Shown here: in pieces, positions 20,676-30,508 of the stretch
Numbering within the stretch: position 1 is the first letter of the stretch
Layout of the letters: the number at the start of each line of letters is the position of its first letter
Position numbers and translations under genes: made by a program
The notes under the pieces: model-generated
Told to the model about the DNA's origin: nothing
The model's database searches: none
What the model saw: the letters and a program-made list of their open reading frames with translations, nothing else
DNA from: an uncultured Saprospiraceae bacterium
Lineage (GTDB): Bacteria; Bacteroidota; Bacteroidia; Chitinophagales; Saprospiraceae
Length of the DNA stretch: 64,000 nt
NCBI GenBank assembly: GCA_943788055.1
Contig: CALSOU010000002.1
Coordinates: 124,001 to 188,000 of the forward strand
Direction of reading: 5' to 3'

Positions 20676-22805
20676 ATGTCGATAGACAAGATTAGAGAAC
20701 TTGTTACAAAAAGAGTGAGCCTAGCTCCGAAATCTGTCCAGAACACGCTAGAATTACTACAGGATGGAGCCACAATACCTTTCATTGCGCGTTATCGAAA
20801 GGAAGCAACAGGCAGTCTAGATGAAGTACAAATAGCTGCAATTTCAACCGCTCAACAACAAGTCCTAGAGTTAGTCAGTCGAAAGGAATACATCCTGTCC
20901 ACCATTAAAGAGCAAGGTCAGCTTACGGATAATCTTCAACGAAAAATCAATGAATGCTGGGATCCAACACTCCTTGAGGATATTTATCTACCGTATAAAC
21001 GTAAAAAACAAACTAAGGCAGAGGCTGCGAGAAAGGCAGGACTGGAACCGCTTGCAAATACAATCTTTAGATCAAAAACAATGGATCTAAATCGTACAGC
21101 GCTCACTTTTGTCAAAGGAGAAATTGAAGACACCGAGCAGGCAATTGCGGGAGCTAGAGACATCATCGCTGAGTGGATTAGTGAACACCAAGTTGCACGT
21201 AAAATTACGAGAGAGATATTTCAACGATCAGCTGTCATTCATTCCAAGCTGATAAAATCCAAACAATCCGAAGCAGAAAAGTACAAGAACTATTGGGACT
21301 TTAGCCAGCCATTGAAGAGAATACCTTCGCATAGACTACTTGCAATGCTCAGAGGTGAGACAGAGAAACTGTTAAGGATAAAGCTTGTTATTGATGACGA
21401 ATGGCTAACTAGCAGATTAAATAGCTATTTCTCTACAACCGACAATGAATGTAGTGCCGAAGTTCAAGTTGCGATTCAAGATGCACTCAAAAGACTGATA
21501 ATCCCTTCAATCAGCAATGAGTTCAGAAAAACAGCAAAAGACAAAGCAGATGATGAAGCAATTGGCGTATTTTCGGAAAACCTACGACAGCTAATACTCT
21601 CTCCGCCATTGGGTGAAAAAGCAATTCTTGCCATTGACCCAGGATTCCGTACCGGTTGCAAAATAGTAGCACTCAACGATCAATCTGATCTGAATTCTTA
21701 CAAAACTATATATCCGCATCCACCCCAGAATAAACTCGATGAATCACGTTCAATTATCGCAAACTTTATAGATCGCTGGAACATTAAAGATATTGCCATT
21801 GGAAATGGAACAGCGGGAAAAGAAACTTTGGAATGGCTTAACAGCTGGGTTCCCGAGTCCGTTAACAGGTATCTTGTGAATGAACAAGGCGCTAGTATAT
21901 ACTCTGCTAGTGAACTTGCACGAGAAGAATTCCCTGATCTTGATCTTACAATTCGTGGCGCTATATCGATCGGTAGAAGACTGATGGATCCATTGGCTGA
22001 ACTAGTGAAAATTGACCCAAAGAGTATCGGTGTCGGTCAATACCAGCATGATGTAAATCAAGTCAAATTGAAATCAAAATTGGACCAAGTTGTCATCAAC
22101 GCTGTCAACAAGGTTGGCATTAATGCAAATACTGCCAGTAAGCATGTGCTAAATTATATTTCGGGTCTTGGGCCTGCCCTCGCCCAAAATATAGTCGATT
22201 TTCGTACTGAGCATCACGGTATTCATTCGAAAGCTTCATTAATGAAAGTACCGCGCATGGGCGCTAAGTCATTTGAGCAGGCAGCTGGATTTCTACGAAT
22301 CAAAAATGGTGAAAACCCACTTGATAACACAGGAGTTCACCCAGAAGCTTATCATATTGTCAGTAAGATAGCACGCAGCCTACACGTGGAAATTTCAGAT
22401 TTACTTGAGAATAAGTTATTGCTTGATCAACTCAATCCAACTGATTTTATCACGGATAAGATTGGCCTGCCTACCATTTTGGACATCATCCAAGAACTTA
22501 ACAAACCAGGTATCGATCCAAGAGGAGATGCTAAGCCAATGAAATTCACAAAAGGCCTTGAAAAAATCAGTGATTTAAAGATCGGAATGGAAGTTATTGG
22601 CATCATTAATAACATGACCAAATTTGGAGCCTTTGTAGATATTGGAATCAAAGAAAATGGACTTATTCATATTTCTCAAATCACAAACAAGTATATCTCT
22701 GACCCCAGCGAAATCTTAAGTCTTGGTCAGGAGGTTACGACACGAGTGATAGATATTGATATTGATCGAAAAAGGATTTCTTTGAGTATGAAGGATCTAG
22801 ATTAG
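20676..22805 (+). CDS. tex: Tex family S1 RNA-binding transcription accessory protein
   Basis: TIPFIARYRKEATGSLDE; LAIDPGFRTGCKIVALN; C-terminal S1 domain (FGAFVDIGIKENGLIHISQ). Confidence 0.95.
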   Translation: MSIDKIRELVTKRVSLAPKSVQNTLELLQDGATIPFIARYRKEATGSLDEVQIAAISTAQQQVLELVSRKEYILSTIKEQGQLTDNLQRKINECWDPTLLEDIYLPYKRKKQTKAEAARKAGLEPLANTIFRSKTMDLNRTALTFVKGEIEDTEQAIAGARDIIAEWISEHQVARKITREIFQRSAVIHSKLIKSKQSEAEKYKNYWDFSQPLKRIPSHRLLAMLRGETEKLLRIKLVIDDEWLTSRLNSYFSTTDNECSAEVQVAIQDALKRLIIPSISNEFRKTAKDKADDEAIGVFSENLRQLILSPPLGEKAILAIDPGFRTGCKIVALNDQSDLNSYKTIYPHPPQNKLDESRSIIANFIDRWNIKDIAIGNGTAGKETLEWLNSWVPESVNRYLVNEQGASIYSASELAREEFPDLDLTIRGAISIGRRLMDPLAELVKIDPKSIGVGQYQHDVNQVKLKSKLDQVVINAVNKVGINANTASKHVLNYISGLGPALAQNIVDFRTEHHGIHSKASLMKVPRMGAKSFEQAAGFLRIKNGENPLDNTGVHPEAYHIVSKIARSLHVEISDLLENKLLLDQLNPTDFITDKIGLPTILDIIQELNKPGIDPRGDAKPMKFTKGLEKISDLKIGMEVIGIINNMTKFGAFVDIGIKENGLIHISQITNKYISDPSEILSLGQEVTTRVIDIDIDRKRISLSMKDLD

Positions 22806-22847
22806 TTGTAATCTTTGGTATTTTCAGCCTCGTAACGTATTATTTAC

Positions 22848-23126
22848 CTATCGATTATCTAGCAATTCATAGAGACTGGATTTTACAGCATCCTTAATCG
22901 CATTGTCTATAGCAACTTTTATATCAGTGTTAGACACATGAGATAACTTGACATAATCAAGAAGTGTTGCACTCATATCAATTTTCATTTGGTAAAAATA
23001 CATTTGCTTTTCAAAGTAATAACGAGCTTTTCTGGAGCGAAACGTATATCCTGAAGGCGTATATCTTGGGAGAGGTTTTAGTAGTACTTCTTCCATATAG
23101 ATTCGATTGAAATTAGATCTGGTCAT
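22848..23126 (-). CDS. Hypothetical protein
   Basis: 92-codon ORF; internal start at MEEVLLKPLPRYTPSGY possible. Confidence 0.5.
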   Translation of the reverse strand: MTRSNFNRIYMEEVLLKPLPRYTPSGYTFRSRKARYYFEKQMYFYQMKIDMSATLLDYVKLSHVSNTDIKVAIDNAIKDAVKSSLYELLDNR

Positions 23127-23192
23127 TTCATACTATCAGCTTCCGGAAGATCTTTCAACTTGGATTCATACTTTCAAGCGTACCAACTATAT

Positions 23193-23306
23193 CTAGACTT
23201 GTTTAATAATCGTTTTCAACTCTTTCCTTCGTTTTATATCTTCAATCAAGTCCCAAACATTCCTGACGGCGCTGGGACTTTTGATATTGACTATCAGATA
23301 CTTCAT
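23193..23306 (-). CDS. Candidate 37-aa small ORF
   Basis: MKYLIVNIKSPSAVRNVWDLIEDIKRRKELKTIIKQV*; same strand as and upstream of 22848-23126; below the ORF-track cutoff. Confidence 0.35.
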   Translation of the reverse strand: MKYLIVNIKSPSAVRNVWDLIEDIKRRKELKTIIKQV

Positions 23307-23428
23307 ATCGGAAGTAAATTGAGTAATGACCAAAGTCCTTCCACACATCTTGCAGCACTAGCTTAGAGATTTTTGAGTTGAAACTCCTCAGTTCCAGTAT
23401 TTTACTAATCCTTATTAAAATCTATATT

Positions 23429-23794
23429 ATGAAAGCAACTCCAAATCATAATAAAAGAATCGCAAACCTTACGTGCGCATCAGTCTTTCCACACTACATA
23501 ACTAAAGTTGAGAAGAAAGACCGAACTAAAGATGAGCTGCATAAAGTCATAGAATGGCTAACAGGTAATGACGAAAATCAGATTGATAAAGTAGTTGAAG
23601 AGAAAGTCACATTTCAAATATTTTTTGAAAGAGCAACCCTGCATCCGAACGCTGGACTAATTAAAGGTGTGATTTGCGGATATCGTATCGACGAACTCGA
23701 AAATGAACTAACTATACAAGTAAGGTATCTAGATAAATTGGTTGATGAAATAGCTCGAGGTCGTAAGATGGAAAAGATTCTACGTCAAGCTTAA
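23429..23794 (+). CDS. DUF2200 family protein
   Basis: MKATPNHNKRIANLTCASVFPHYITKVEKKDRTKDELHKVIEWLTG...ICGYRIDELEN...VRYLDKLVDEIARGRKMEKILR. Confidence 0.9.
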   Translation: MKATPNHNKRIANLTCASVFPHYITKVEKKDRTKDELHKVIEWLTGNDENQIDKVVEEKVTFQIFFERATLHPNAGLIKGVICGYRIDELENELTIQVRYLDKLVDEIARGRKMEKILRQA

Positions 23795-23933
23795 GATATA
23801 CATCTGAATTGAATTACTCTTAAGGCTAGTTACTCATTGTGAAAGGTAAATGTGTAATCAATTACACATTTCTGAACTGTTCTGTGTATCTGGTGTTTCA
23901 TTTGCTTTAGAAGCAGTTCCAAACCTTCGAACT

Positions 23934-24764
23934 ATGTCGATCAGTTTACCATCCGAATCCATTGTTTTCGAGTCAAAAGACACAAGTCTATTGCACTATA
24001 TTACTTACAAGCGACCCACAAATACGGATTGGCTTCTTTTGATACATGGTGCTGGAGGTAGCACTCGAACTTGGAAACGTCAGATAGATGAGCTTGGTGC
24101 TCAATATAATTTGCTAGTCATTGATTTGCCAGGTCATGGCAATAGCGGAAGCTTTTCAAAAGATCATCCAAAGTACTCCTTCAATTTTATGTCAGACAAG
24201 ATATGGGATGTCATCGATCACGTAAGTATTGAAAAACTGCACCTCATCGGTGTCTCTTTAGGAACCGTCATTTGCTTACAAATGCGCATTTCGCAACCCG
24301 ATCGTATACTTTCGATTATCATGCCTGGCGCTATAGTAAAACTCAATACCAAACTAAAAGTCGTCGCTAATCTTAGTCTTATGTTAGCTAAGGTAATCGG
24401 TTTTAGAAACTTCTACAGTTTTAGCGCACATATCATGATGCCTAAAAATAACCACAAAAAATCGAGAGATACATTTATCAGAGAAGCAAAAGCACTTACG
24501 ATCAATGAATTCAAAAAATGGACTTCGCTGTATTACAATTTGAACAAAACACTTCTTGGCTTTTTTAAGTCAAGTTCAACTATTCCACACTTATTGATCA
24601 TGGGTAGCCAAGATCATCTTTTCCTTGAACCTGCAAAATCTTTTTCTGCGCAATACCCCAATTCGGAGCTATCGGTTATCCAGAACTGCGGACACGTTGT
24701 CAGTATCGAACGTGCGCAACAGTTTAATCAGATTTGCTTACAATTCCTTAAATCGATTTCCTAG
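23934..24764 (+). CDS. Alpha/beta hydrolase
   Basis: LLLIHGAGGSTRTWKRQIDEL; IDLPGHGNS; LIGVSLGTVICLQ nucleophile elbow. Confidence 0.9.
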   Translation: MSISLPSESIVFESKDTSLLHYITYKRPTNTDWLLLIHGAGGSTRTWKRQIDELGAQYNLLVIDLPGHGNSGSFSKDHPKYSFNFMSDKIWDVIDHVSIEKLHLIGVSLGTVICLQMRISQPDRILSIIMPGAIVKLNTKLKVVANLSLMLAKVIGFRNFYSFSAHIMMPKNNHKKSRDTFIREAKALTINEFKKWTSLYYNLNKTLLGFFKSSSTIPHLLIMGSQDHLFLEPAKSFSAQYPNSELSVIQNCGHVVSIERAQQFNQICLQFLKSIS

Positions 24765-24982
24765 ATCTATAACATTTCGTCGTTATACTCCCATTCTAGA
24801 ATTGTACCATCTTTAAAGTAAGTACAATCCACCTGAAAACAGTTATGCTGCGTACTTCTCAATACAATTCTACTAACTGTTCAAGTTAATAGACAAGTAG
24901 CTTACGATGAACCACAACGCTATCTAAATCATCTTTTTGAAATTGAAGATCTTGAGTTTACAGAAGAAGTTTTCGCTACTTT

Positions 24983-25204
24983 CGCTTAAGCGAAATCAAG
25001 AATAGTCCTGTACAGCATTGGAAAATGACTCCTGTCGACATGAGAGCACAAGAGTAATGGAGTGAATATAGTAGCTATAAAACAAAGATGTTTAAGAAAA
25101 CGGATACAAAGATATCTCCTTGGGTTGTAATTGACGCCAACAATAAGTACTTTGCGCGTTTTAATGCTTTTAATCATATTATAGATACGATTCCCTACAA
25201 GTAG
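24983..25204 (+). pseudogene. C-terminal remnant of a polyphosphate kinase 2 (PPK2) family gene
   Basis: RLSEIKNSPVQHWKMTPVDMRAQE*WSEYSSYKTKMFKKTDTKISPWVVIDANNKYFARFNAFNHIIDTIPYK*; in-frame TAA at 25055, no N-terminal kinase domain. Confidence 0.75.
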
Positions 25205-25240
25205 GGATTGCATTGAGGAAATTGAATTGCTAAGCAAATA

Positions 25241-25696
25241 CTAGATATTTCGTACTGAATTCCTGTCGATTAAGATTTCTTTGAGCTCCTTAATCGCCAA
25301 ATATTCATTGGGCAAGACTTTCTTGAAGATATCTTTAGCTGCAACGAACGAGCCTTTTTCAAGATCAGGAAAAACATGCTTGATTTTGTTGGAAACTCTT
25401 TTGAGATCGTGTTTAATCATTCCTCGAATTGAAGGGATATCATGCCAGTCTCCCTCTACCGCGATAGTGTGATGTACTGTGCTGTCTTTTTCTGTAATTG
25501 GCTCCAATTGGATGTAAGCATCAGAAGTGATCTTCGTAAGGCCATTGAACTTACGATTTTTTAGTTCACCTTGAGGAAGTTTCCAAACAGATTTATCTTC
25601 TGCTAATTTGGGATCAACCAAGAAAATCTCTAGGCCTTTCTCATGATACCGATAGATTAATACGCGTAATTGATCAAATACATCTAATTCTTGCAT
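25241..25696 (-). CDS. NUDIX-like hypothetical protein (degenerate Nudix box)
   Basis: RVLIYRYHEKGLEIFLVDPKLAEDKSVWKLPQGEL resembles a NUDIX N-terminal strand and WxLPxGxL, but no GX5EX7REUXEEXGU box follows. Confidence 0.55.
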   Translation of the reverse strand: MQELDVFDQLRVLIYRYHEKGLEIFLVDPKLAEDKSVWKLPQGELKNRKFNGLTKITSDAYIQLEPITEKDSTVHHTIAVEGDWHDIPSIRGMIKHDLKRVSNKIKHVFPDLEKGSFVAAKDIFKKVLPNEYLAIKELKEILIDRNSVRNI

Positions 25697-25748
25697 ACAC
25701 TCTAAACAAAAGTTAGATCAATAGGTTGATAAAACTGCATATTTTTTC

Positions 25749-26375
25749 TTAGTGGAAGGGTAATTTCTTCATTCGACGTGTAGTATCGATAATCTTAAAG
25801 ATCGCAAATGAGAGAAAAACAAGCTCTCCATCACTTGTAATTCCGCGTTGAAGTTGAAAAGCTCGGGGATTCACTTCTCTTGCTTTTTGAATATTTACAA
25901 GCGAGCCAACTAGTTGTTGATTAAAGAATATAGGCCACCATTCACTGTTTGTTTTTTGCTCTATACTACCTAAGACCCGATTCTTGGAAAGATATAACTT
26001 ATTGTCTTTTCTTAATTCTCCAAGAAATTTGTCGTCTACATAAAAGGAAGTTTTTCCTCCTTTAATAACGTACTCATATCGATACTTAGCTGTATTGGCC
26101 ACGATAATCTGAAAATCTCCACCCAATGCAGGTAGCTTTTTCCATTGGTAGGCAATCATATGCTCATGATAAATCGAAGAGATGATACCAGTTACACTAC
26201 TTTCAAATGCGGATTTAACTTTTCGTTCTGCGTGTATCAAGGACATCAATTCCAATTCTTCTCCTTCCCACGGAATCAGATGCTCAGAGAGCGGCTTCAC
26301 CTCTTTTCGAAGCTCTTCCATTTCGCGCTTGAGACGCGCTTTGCCAGGAAATATATAATCTAGTATTTTGAGCAT
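25749..26375 (-). CDS. Hypothetical protein
   Basis: 208-codon ORF, no recognised domain. Confidence 0.65.
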   Translation of the reverse strand: MLKILDYIFPGKARLKREMEELRKEVKPLSEHLIPWEGEELELMSLIHAERKVKSAFESSVTGIISSIYHEHMIAYQWKKLPALGGDFQIIVANTAKYRYEYVIKGGKTSFYVDDKFLGELRKDNKLYLSKNRVLGSIEQKTNSEWWPIFFNQQLVGSLVNIQKAREVNPRAFQLQRGITSDGELVFLSFAIFKIIDTTRRMKKLPFH

Positions 26376-26495
26376 ATGAATTGTGTAAACCTACTGTTTG
26401 TTGTTTACTACATTAAGGGCAAAATTAATAATATTCGATTGATTGCTAAGTCTTTGTTGGGCATTATTGGACATAGTTAGCAAACGACTCTACAA

Positions 26496-27021
26496 TTAGG
26501 AGCGCATCTGCTTGTGATTGGAATATTTTTGCAATCTCCTAAGTGACCGGTCATGTATCTGGCGAACTCGCTCACGAGTTAAGCCATGTTTAATACCTAT
26601 TTCTTCGAGAGTCTGTGGATTATTGCCACAAAGTCCGTAATAATCACTGAGAATCTCAATTTCTCGCGGGGAAAGTCGTTTGATGCCAAAATTGACTTCT
26701 TGAATTAGATTTTTCTTCATCAAATCTTCATCTGGTGCATCGCCATCGATCTCTTGAATAAGGTCGAGTATTGTGGAATCACCCTCGTCTCCACTTAGAG
26801 GTGCATCTACTGAAATATGTTTGATCGTATTGTTCAACATGGAGGATATCTCATTTTCTGGAATCACCATAATCTCACTCACTTCCTGATGGGAAGGCTC
26901 TAGTTCGTTTTGTTGGACAAAAGTGATGTATGCTTCATTGACCTTGTTATAATTACTGACCTTGTTCAATAGAAAACGGACCATTCGACTGTATTCTACA
27001 ATGGCTTGTAGAATTGATTGT
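26496..27021 (-). pseudogene. 5'-truncated RpoD-like sigma-70 factor (regions 3 and 4 retained)
   Basis: Open frame IRQSILQAIVEYSRMVRFLLNKVSNYNKVNEAY...LSPREIEILSDYYGLCGNNPQTLEEIGIKHGLTRERVRQIHDRSLRRLQKY; regions 1-2 missing. Confidence 0.75.
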
Positions 27022-27022
27022 C

Positions 27023-27298
27023 TTATCCTCTATGGGTATGTCCAAATTTAGTATTGATTACGATCTTACTTCTGTCTTTCCCCTTAAGAGCGTTGCCCAG
27101 TCGTTTCTCACCTGTACCATGTCCATAATTCAGTACCGTATCAAAAAAATTGACTCCTAAATCCATTGATTTATAAACCAGTTTGATAGCCTCGGTTTCA
27201 GTCATACTTTACCAACCGGAATTTTGTCCCTATTGCCTCGCGCCAAGACCAATTTCAGAGATATTTATTGAATGATCTATGTATTTTTCGTATTTCAT
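27023..27298 (-). pseudogene. Aldo/keto reductase N-terminal remnant with two nonsense codons
   Basis: MKYEKYIDHSINISEIGLGARQ*GQNSGW*SMTETEAIKLVYKSMDLGVNFFDTVLNYGHGTGEKRLGNALKGKDRSKIVINTKFGHTHRG*. Confidence 0.85.
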
Positions 27299-27552
27299 TT
27301 TGTTGAGGTTCAGTTATTTGTTGACTTACAAATATTTGTTTATAAGTATTTGTTTTGTGTCCGTGGATAGTATGTCTGAATAAAAAAGCTTGCTTTTGGG
27401 AGTAGTAGTAATGTCCATGGTTGACTTGAGATGGTTTGAAGCAAAGACTAGCTTGTCTTTAGCTTGGGCTAAATGTTTGGTTATACTTTATACCTTAAGT
27501 GATCCCCTGCTTGCGTCTCAGTACCTATTACTGCTGTCATTCCACTCTTATC

Positions 27553-30288
27553 CTACCTCCCCCTCATCACCACCAATCGCTGATTCATTTGTGCACCGTC
27601 AGCCAATCGAATCTGCATAATATACAAACCTTCACTGAGTGTGGATATATCGATGATGCGGTCTGCATTTGGATATTGCTGTAATACTTGACCATTGATC
27701 GAAACGATTTGTAGATGCTCAATTTGACTAGAGCTTTCTACTAACTCAAAATAAATTTCAGTCGAAGCGGGATTGGGGTATATTCGTATTGATTCCATGT
27801 CTTCCTCCGATAAAGCACTTAGCGTATATTGAACAGAGGATTCACATCCGTCGAAATCGACCACGGTGACAGTCTGCACATTATCTGTGATGTCAATTGA
27901 AATATCATATGGTTCTACACCTCCTGTCACGATGACCTCTTCGTCGACCAAGTTGACATTCATGGTGTCAAGCATACAGCAAATTTCCGTATCTTCATTG
28001 CTTATCGGTGCGCCATTTGGATAATACAGGTCAATGATGGATTGTAGGATTTCGGTACGTTGCTGCCATTCAGCTTCATCGTAGGTCAGTGATTTCTGGT
28101 AGTGCCACCCTACCCCGTAATCGGGATTGTCGGTTGGACCATTTGTGTACAGATTTGGATATACAAAAAGCGCATAATCAACAAAAGCTGCGTTGTCCTC
28201 GGGAATCAGTTCGAAATAATCTTGCAGCCTATTGTAGATCGTGAGCGAAGGTTGCACATTTAATTGGGCTAAGGTATCTTGCACAAAGATGGAATCTTGT
28301 GGTAGGATTCCAAAAACATGGAACAAGGGACGCAGATCTGCTTGTGCAGCAACACACAGTCGGATTATCCGAAGATCTATCTCCTGGTTATTGATACCAT
28401 AATTTATTCCGTTATCAAAGTCGGTAGACTCCTGCTTCCAGAAATTCCTGAGCGGACACCATCCGAGCATATTAACTATTTCAAAATAATGCCCGTAACC
28501 TCGATGCTGATATCGCACCTCATTGGTCGTGGAATTAACAATAATGCGCTCTGTTCCAAAAGTATTGGACACCATCCGATGGGTAGCTGTTTTATCGATG
28601 TCAAAGGTGTTGGGGACAAAACTGTAATTCACTGCCTCATTCAAGTCTACATTTAGTCCATGGTTCATCGCCATGATGTAAGGAAAATTGACAATTGCCT
28701 CGACTTCACCTGGGAACTTGGACATCGCCAAGGCATGACCGGATTCATGAAAATTGGTCTCATCGTCAGGTCCGGGACCGTTCAAGAAGTAAGCAGGGCC
28801 AGGAACATTGGAATAGTTTAGCGGCGTATTCGACATCGGATAACCGATCGAATAGACGTTATGTCGGATGGTTATATCCGCTATCATGTACATATTGTGT
28901 TTGTCGGAAACAATCTCTCTTGCCATAATGGAATTGACACCTTGTAATGCCATGTCCCAGTCTAGCATGGCTTGTTTGAGGTCATATTGACCAGGCAGTA
29001 TGGAATGTTTTGGAATGGAAAACATCACGTTGTCTGTCTCAAAAATAGCCCAGGGTCCAGGCTTGCTTAGTTCTGCGTCAAAGTCCGATGTTTCATAGAA
29101 TGACTTCAGCGAAAAGAAAGGAGACAATACTCCATTGCTTATACTAACCTCTACAATACCATCGTCGGCACCATAGGGAACAAGTATTGAAATAGCTCCT
29201 CCAAACGGATTGAACACCTCTATCGTCGTAGAGTCGATCGGAAACTTTCTCGATATCCTGTCCAATCGCTTAAATATCGGTCTGATGGTGAGATCCCATT
29301 CATGTGAACCCACTCTGACGAAATAGTCTTGTCCGACCAAGCTATCTGGCACAGTAACGCTAGCCACACTTCCAGGTGATAAATATAGTCCAGTAGGTCG
29401 CAGGGCGTGATTGGTTCCATCGCCATTAATATCTAAGTAAGGGTTCATTCCATCTGGATCTGCAAAATTTGCACGTATCAGCACTGAATTACTCACTGAA
29501 GAATCTGCTAGTGGTTCGACATATCCTGGGAAGGTATAGCACGAATTGAATTTCCATGCATTTATGTGCTGCGGATAATCTTTATACACCTCTGGTGTAA
29601 ATACATAGTCGAATATTCCCTGTTGGAGCGCCAACATTGCACGTTCCACTGTAAGGCCGGGAGCTGATGCCGGGTTCTTGGAAAAGCCGTTTGTGGTCGT
29701 AGGAGTCGTAAATAATGCTCCGATCTGCTCATCATAATCTTCGACAACACTTTTACCAAGTAATATCATCAACTCATTCTCGGCAAGACATGCTGGAAAC
29801 TGAACGAATGTATTTTTGACGAGTGTTAGTTCATCCGTATCAAGCGTCATAGTTCCATTGATATGTGCTTGAAGATCATTCAGAGCGTTGAGTGTTATGT
29901 TGCATGCATCCGGACAACTAACAACCTCAATGGCGTATTTTTCTATGTCATCGGCGCCACTAGCAACAAGCATATCATCGATGTAGAGCTCATAGCCGTT
30001 TGGCGCATAAATACCGTCTCCATAAGTATCGTAAATTTCGAAAAAAAAGCAACCATCGGCAAGGACGCAAGTGCTATCAGAATAACTGCTGTTGTTTCCG
30101 TAAACCCCTCCTTGTCCACCTTGTAAAAGGATCGTACCACTCAAATCTGTCAAGGTCCAAGATGTCTCGTTACCCCAATTATCGGTTGCAATGTCTACGC
30201 GCACTTCGACTTCATCAGAAGCACATTGAGCAAAATTGTAGTTAACGAATAGTATTACCAAGAAACTGATTATGAATATTCTTCTCAT
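27553..30288 (-). CDS. Secreted M60-like (gluzincin) metallopeptidase with T9SS type A sorting domain
   Basis: Signal peptide; NFHESGHALAMSKFPGE (HExxH); IRIYPNPASTEIYFELVESSSQIEHLQIVSINGQVLQQYP...LSEGLYIMQIRLADGAQMNQRLVVMR. Confidence 0.8.
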   Translation of the reverse strand: MRRIFIISFLVILFVNYNFAQCASDEVEVRVDIATDNWGNETSWTLTDLSGTILLQGGQGGVYGNNSSYSDSTCVLADGCFFFEIYDTYGDGIYAPNGYELYIDDMLVASGADDIEKYAIEVVSCPDACNITLNALNDLQAHINGTMTLDTDELTLVKNTFVQFPACLAENELMILLGKSVVEDYDEQIGALFTTPTTTNGFSKNPASAPGLTVERAMLALQQGIFDYVFTPEVYKDYPQHINAWKFNSCYTFPGYVEPLADSSVSNSVLIRANFADPDGMNPYLDINGDGTNHALRPTGLYLSPGSVASVTVPDSLVGQDYFVRVGSHEWDLTIRPIFKRLDRISRKFPIDSTTIEVFNPFGGAISILVPYGADDGIVEVSISNGVLSPFFSLKSFYETSDFDAELSKPGPWAIFETDNVMFSIPKHSILPGQYDLKQAMLDWDMALQGVNSIMAREIVSDKHNMYMIADITIRHNVYSIGYPMSNTPLNYSNVPGPAYFLNGPGPDDETNFHESGHALAMSKFPGEVEAIVNFPYIMAMNHGLNVDLNEAVNYSFVPNTFDIDKTATHRMVSNTFGTERIIVNSTTNEVRYQHRGYGHYFEIVNMLGWCPLRNFWKQESTDFDNGINYGINNQEIDLRIIRLCVAAQADLRPLFHVFGILPQDSIFVQDTLAQLNVQPSLTIYNRLQDYFELIPEDNAAFVDYALFVYPNLYTNGPTDNPDYGVGWHYQKSLTYDEAEWQQRTEILQSIIDLYYPNGAPISNEDTEICCMLDTMNVNLVDEEVIVTGGVEPYDISIDITDNVQTVTVVDFDGCESSVQYTLSALSEEDMESIRIYPNPASTEIYFELVESSSQIEHLQIVSINGQVLQQYPNADRIIDISTLSEGLYIMQIRLADGAQMNQRLVVMRGR

Positions 30289-30508
30289 TCTATTTTTTTA
30301 GGTGTTGAGCTATGAGATTTATGGTTACATAAAACAAGGACACAAATGCAATTATCTAGAATTTCATTGTTTATGAGAACTCTTACATACGAAGTTAGAG
30401 GTCAACAATCGAACAAAGTACAAATTTTCCTTAAATGTAAAATAACAAAAATATTGAAAACTACCTTAGACTTTCTACATGATCTGTGCTAGCATGTATC
30501 CGTATTAT

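Noticed and set aside
24765-24890. Minus-strand stretch RIVLRSTQHNCFQVDCTYFKDGTILEWEYNDEML*
   Set aside because: Protein-like but too short and unidentifiable; kept only as context for the neighbouring PPK2 remnant.
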